A stretch of 8,217 nt of DNA from Acidobacteriota bacterium (GTDB lineage Bacteria > Acidobacteriota > Terriglobia > UBA7540): assembly GCA_021789565.1 (NCBI GenBank), contig JAJYJL010000286.1, forward strand, positions 1-8,217, in the 5' to 3' direction. The notes under the pieces are model-generated. The model saw only the letters and a list, made by a program, of their open reading frames with translations. It searched no databases and had not been told where the DNA came from. The translations under genes and the position numbers were made by a program. Below are positions 5,460-8,217 of the stretch, one piece after another (the first letter of the stretch is position 1; each line of letters opens with the position of its first letter).

Positions 5460-7592
5460 ATGAGCCCAACGACAAGCGCGAGCGAGCGGCTCGCCCGCCT
5501 GATGAACTGCCTTGGAGCCATCATTCTCTTATCCAGTCTGCTTTTTGGCGCTGAGCCATCCGGCCTCCCCGCGCTGCCAGAGCCACCGGTTGCTCACCGT
5601 GACGGCGTTGTGGATATTTTGCACGGCGTGAAGGTCTCCGATCCCTACCGTTGGCTGGAAAACCAGAACAGCCCCGAAACCCGCGCATGGATCAACGACG
5701 AAAACAAGTATACCAACTCGATCATGAGTAAAATCCCGGGCAAGGAGGCGCTGGTGAAGCGCCTGGACGAGCTCGAGCGCGTGGACGTGACCGAGATACC
5801 GGTGGAGTACAACGGCCGTATCTTCTACATGAAGCGGCTGGCCGGGCAGGACCTTTTTACGATTGATGTGCGCGACGGCATCCGGGGCAGGGAGCGCGTG
5901 CTGGTGGATCCCGAGCCCCTGAGCGCCAATCACACGACGACAGTTCATTTGCGCGACGTCGCGCTGGACGGCTCGCTGGTTGCTTACGGCATCCGGCGCG
6001 GCGGAGCAGACGAGCTGGAAATTAGGTTCCGCAATGTGGATTCCGGCCGGGACCTCAAGGACGTGCTGCCCAGCGCGCGCTACACAGGCTTATCCATCAC
6101 CGCCGATAAGAAAGGGGTCTACTATTCGCGGCAGGACCCCGCCGGCCCACGCGTCTTTTACCACGCCATGGGCAGCAACCCGGCCACCGACCGCGAGATC
6201 TTCGGCAAGGGCTACGGGCCGGACAAGATTATCGCGGTGAACCTTTCCGATGACGGGCGGTACCTGCTCATCACGGTCTCTCACGGTTCGGCGGGGAACC
6301 AAACGGAGCTTTATGTTCAAGACGTCTCGGGGGGCGGACCGATCCGGACAGTGGTCAACGACGTTCACGCGCATTTCTTTGCCCAGATCGGTGGTGACAC
6401 TCTTTTTATCAGAACGGACTGGAACGCTCCGCGCGGGCGCGTCTTTTCGGCCTCCGTTGCCGATCCAGCGCGTGCCCACTGGAAGGAAATCATTCCGCAA
6501 GGCGAGGCGGTAATCCAGAGCGTGGACGTTGCAGGCGGGAGACTCATGGTGAATTACACCCGGGACGCCACGTCGAGCCTGGAAATCTTCAGCCCCGAGG
6601 GCCGCGCCGAAGGCAAGATTGCCTTTCCCACGCTGGGCGCCGTGAGCGGCGTCAGCGGCCAGTGGAAAAGCAACGACGCGTTCTTCCAGTTCACCTCCTT
6701 CGCCATCCCGCCCACTATCTATCACCTCGACGTAAGAACCCGGCAGCGGAGCGACTGGGCGCGAATGAAGGTGCCCATCAACAGCAACCATTTTGAACTC
6801 AAGCAGGTCTGGTACCGCTCAAAGGATGGGACGCGCGTGCCCATGTTTCTGCTTTACAGGAAGGGCCTTAAGCCGGACGGCAGATTGCCGGCGCTGATGA
6901 CCGCTTACGGCGGATTCGATTTGAGCATGACGCCGACGTTCGACCCGGAGGCGGTGGTCTGGGTGGAGGAAGGCGGAGTGTTTGCGCTGCCCAATCTGCG
7001 CGGAGGCGGCGAATTTGGCGAGGGGTGGCACGAAGCCGGAATGTTCCAGAACAAGCAGAACGTTTTTGACGATTTCTACGCGGCGGCGGAATGGCTGATC
7101 AAGAATGGCTACACGAATCCGTCCAGACTGGCCATCACGGGCGCCAGCAACGGCGGGCTGCTGATGGGTGCCGCGATGACGCAGCGGCCGGATCTTTACC
7201 GCGCCATCGTCTGCCGTTTTCCGCTGCTCGACATGCTGCGCTATCAAAAGTTCTTTGTGGCGCGCTTCTGGGTTTCGGAATTCGGCTCGGCCGACAATGC
7301 GGCGCAATTCAAATACCTATACGCCTACTCGCCTTACCAGCACGTAAAGAAGGGCGGCAAGTATCCTGCCGTGCTGTTCGTCACCGGCGATTCCGACACG
7401 CGCGTTGCGCCTCTGCACGCGCGCAAGATGTGCGCCCTGATGCAGTGGGCCAGCGCTTCCGGGTATCCCATCCTGATGCACTACGACACCAGCGCCGGGC
7501 ACTCGGGCGGGCTGCCCTTGCCCAGACAGATCGGCGAGACGGCCCGGGAAATGGAGTTCATGATGTGGCAGCTGGGCGTCACACCCCACTGA
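5460..7592 (+). CDS. Secreted prolyl oligopeptidase (S9A)
   Basis: This serine peptidase cleaves short peptides after proline. The 710-aa length is typical. Residues 1-31 look like a signal peptide: Arg10 and Arg13, then a hydrophobic core (about 16-30) ending LLFGA, so periplasmic or secreted. The N-terminal gating propeller (about 45-450) opens with the family motif DPYRWLE (61-67). The alpha/beta-hydrolase domain has YGGF (483-486, oxyanion tyrosine), NLRGGGEFGEGW near 512-523, the nucleophile motif GASNGG with Ser563, GDSDTRV with Asp646 and Arg648, and AGHSGG with His681. Ser563/Asp646/His681 match the spacing of the porcine Ser554/Asp641/His680 triad, so the enzyme should be active. ATG 5460 has AGGGGGG (5447-5453) 6 bases upstream and lies after the promoter; ATG 5502 is a possible second start that would keep the signal core. 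It is followed by a gamma-glutamyltransferase gene in the same direction with its own likely promoter. Physiological substrates are unknown. Confidence 0.93.
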   Translation: MSPTTSASERLARLMNCLGAIILLSSLLFGAEPSGLPALPEPPVAHRDGVVDILHGVKVSDPYRWLENQNSPETRAWINDENKYTNSIMSKIPGKEALVKRLDELERVDVTEIPVEYNGRIFYMKRLAGQDLFTIDVRDGIRGRERVLVDPEPLSANHTTTVHLRDVALDGSLVAYGIRRGGADELEIRFRNVDSGRDLKDVLPSARYTGLSITADKKGVYYSRQDPAGPRVFYHAMGSNPATDREIFGKGYGPDKIIAVNLSDDGRYLLITVSHGSAGNQTELYVQDVSGGGPIRTVVNDVHAHFFAQIGGDTLFIRTDWNAPRGRVFSASVADPARAHWKEIIPQGEAVIQSVDVAGGRLMVNYTRDATSSLEIFSPEGRAEGKIAFPTLGAVSGVSGQWKSNDAFFQFTSFAIPPTIYHLDVRTRQRSDWARMKVPINSNHFELKQVWYRSKDGTRVPMFLLYRKGLKPDGRLPALMTAYGGFDLSMTPTFDPEAVVWVEEGGVFALPNLRGGGEFGEGWHEAGMFQNKQNVFDDFYAAAEWLIKNGYTNPSRLAITGASNGGLLMGAAMTQRPDLYRAIVCRFPLLDMLRYQKFFVARFWVSEFGSADNAAQFKYLYAYSPYQHVKKGGKYPAVLFVTGDSDTRVAPLHARKMCALMQWASASGYPILMHYDTSAGHSGGLPLPRQIGETAREMEFMMWQLGVTPH

Positions 7593-7621
7593 AGCAAGCT
7601 CCTTCAGCAGTCCGCAAGCGA

Positions 7622-7637
7622 GCCCGGCGATCCGGGC
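7622..7637. terminator. GC hairpin after the oligopeptidase
   Basis: GCCCGG (7622-7627), loop CGAT, CCGGGC (7632-7637) form a perfect 6-bp stem 30 bases after the stop codon. No T-run follows, so it may be a Rho-associated or RNA-stabilising 3' structure rather than an intrinsic terminator. Its position between two same-strand genes with a promoter downstream supports an end-of-transcript role. Confidence 0.3.
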
Positions 7638-7682
7638 GCCGTTCCCCCTGCCAAAGATCGGCCCGGCAAGCCCGTGTTCCAG

Positions 7683-7711
7683 TTGACGGTTTGCGGGTTT
7701 TGGCTTAAATT
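7683..7711 (+). promoter_or_regulatory. Sigma70-like promoter of ggt
   Basis: TTGACG (7683-7688, 5 of 6) is followed by 17 bases and TAAATT (7706-7711, 4 of 6). The predicted start near 7718 leaves a leader of about 95 bases before GTG 7814. The leader begins close to a small inverted repeat GGTT-CAAA-AACC (7715-7726). Confidence 0.42.
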
Positions 7712-7813
7712 ACAGGTTCAAAAACCAGCGCGTTGAGGGACAAGGTAACAAGCGCTGCGGGCGGATTCCTGTGCCCGGAAAAATCCCTTTCTGCTTTTCT
7801 GACGCGAGGGTTC

Positions 7814-8217
7814 GTGCGCTTTCCATCCTTCCGAAAACTGCTCCTTCCGATTGCTCTGTTGGTGAGCCTCCCTGCGCTGGCGTTGACTCCGGTTGCCGCG
7901 CGGCACGGGATGGTGGTTTCGAGCGATCCGTTAGCCACCCAGGCCGGCATTGAAATCCTCCAGGCCGGCGGCAATGCCGTGGACGCAGCCGTGGCTGTGG
8001 GCTTTGCGCTGGCCGTCACTTATCCCTTTGCCGGGAACATCGGCGGCGGTGGTTTTATGATGGTCCGCACGGCGGGCGAGCCGCCGGCCATGATTGACTA
8101 CCGCGAGGAGGCGCCGGGCCGCGCCACCCGCGATATGTATCTGGACAAGCACGGCCATATCATCCCCAACGCCTCCATTGTGGGCGCGCTGGCCGTGGGC
8201 GTGCCGGGAACTGTGGC
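7814..8217 (+). CDS. ggt: Gamma-glutamyltransferase, 5' part
   Basis: This is an N-terminal nucleophile hydrolase that cleaves or transfers the gamma-glutamyl group of glutathione and related compounds, normally in the periplasm. The window end cuts it after 134 codons. A signal peptide is clear: Arg and Lys in residues 2-8, hydrophobic core 9-19, then the cleavage-like PALA (20-23). The mature start VVSSDPLATQAG (34-45) is followed by GGNAVDAAVAVGFALAVTYP (52-71), GNIGGGGFM (74-82) and DYREEAP (95-101). Arg98 corresponds to the substrate-binding Arg114 of the E. coli enzyme. The self-cleavage threonine lies beyond the window, so activity cannot be judged. GTG 7814 is the only good in-frame start directly before the signal peptide; GAGG (7806-7809) sits only 4 bases upstream, a short spacing. 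Together with the preceding oligopeptidase it suggests breakdown of extracytoplasmic peptides and gamma-glutamyl compounds. Confidence 0.93.
   Translation, partial: MRFPSFRKLLLPIALLVSLPALALTPVAARHGMVVSSDPLATQAGIEILQAGGNAVDAAVAVGFALAVTYPFAGNIGGGGFMMVRTAGEPPAMIDYREEAPGRATRDMYLDKHGHIIPNASIVGALAVGVPGTV

Noticed and set aside
6090..6791. 233-codon − strand ORF inside the oligopeptidase
   Set aside because: It lies entirely within the propeller domain on the opposite strand, is Arg/Val/Gly/Asp rich and has no recognisable domain.
7091..7708. 205-codon + strand ORF overlapping the oligopeptidase catalytic domain
   Set aside because: It is an Arg-rich out-of-frame reading of the conserved catalytic region, as expected in high-GC DNA.

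Overview
The window looks like bacterial chromosome, possibly Acidobacteriota. The basis is soft: bacterial Shine-Dalgarno sites, sigma70-like promoters, moderately high GC, and secreted S9A peptidase, gamma-glutamyltransferase and CPA2 antiporter genes of a kind I associate with soil acidobacteria. No rRNA, tRNA or other marker is present, so the phylum is an inference.

Left part (1-3115, + strand): the distal end of a surface-polysaccharide cluster. It holds a Wzx-type lipid-linked oligosaccharide flippase (287-1630) and a FAD flavoenzyme (1751-3115). The flavoenzyme carries the full active-site signature of the eukaryotic (Aspergillus-like) class of UDP-galactopyranose mutase rather than the short classical bacterial class. 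Together they suggest a galactofuranose-containing glycan: the mutase makes UDP-Galf, and the flippase moves the lipid-linked unit across the inner membrane. The glycosyltransferases and polymerase would lie upstream, outside the window. This part is visibly less GC-rich than the right part.

Middle (3116-3546): a 431-bp stretch between convergent genes that looks like a decay zone. It holds a short well-positioned ORF just after the mutase gene, a perfect GC hairpin, a 12-bp palindrome, a repeat element with a second copy near 5133-5151, and an apparent relic of a small DUF3303-like gene (3383-3487).

Right part (3547-8217): a CPA2-family cation:proton antiporter on the minus strand (3547-4947). 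It is divergent from a secreted prolyl oligopeptidase (5460-7592), which is followed on the + strand by a gamma-glutamyltransferase cut by the window end (7814-8217). The antiporter, the oligopeptidase and the transferase each have a plausible sigma70-like promoter with exact 17-bp spacing. The two exported enzymes fit periplasmic peptide and gamma-glutamyl scavenging. The antiporter looks like an independent ion or pH homeostasis gene.

The most notable item is the eukaryotic-type UDP-galactopyranose mutase beside a flippase. Nothing resembles a CRISPR array, phage, transposase or defence system.
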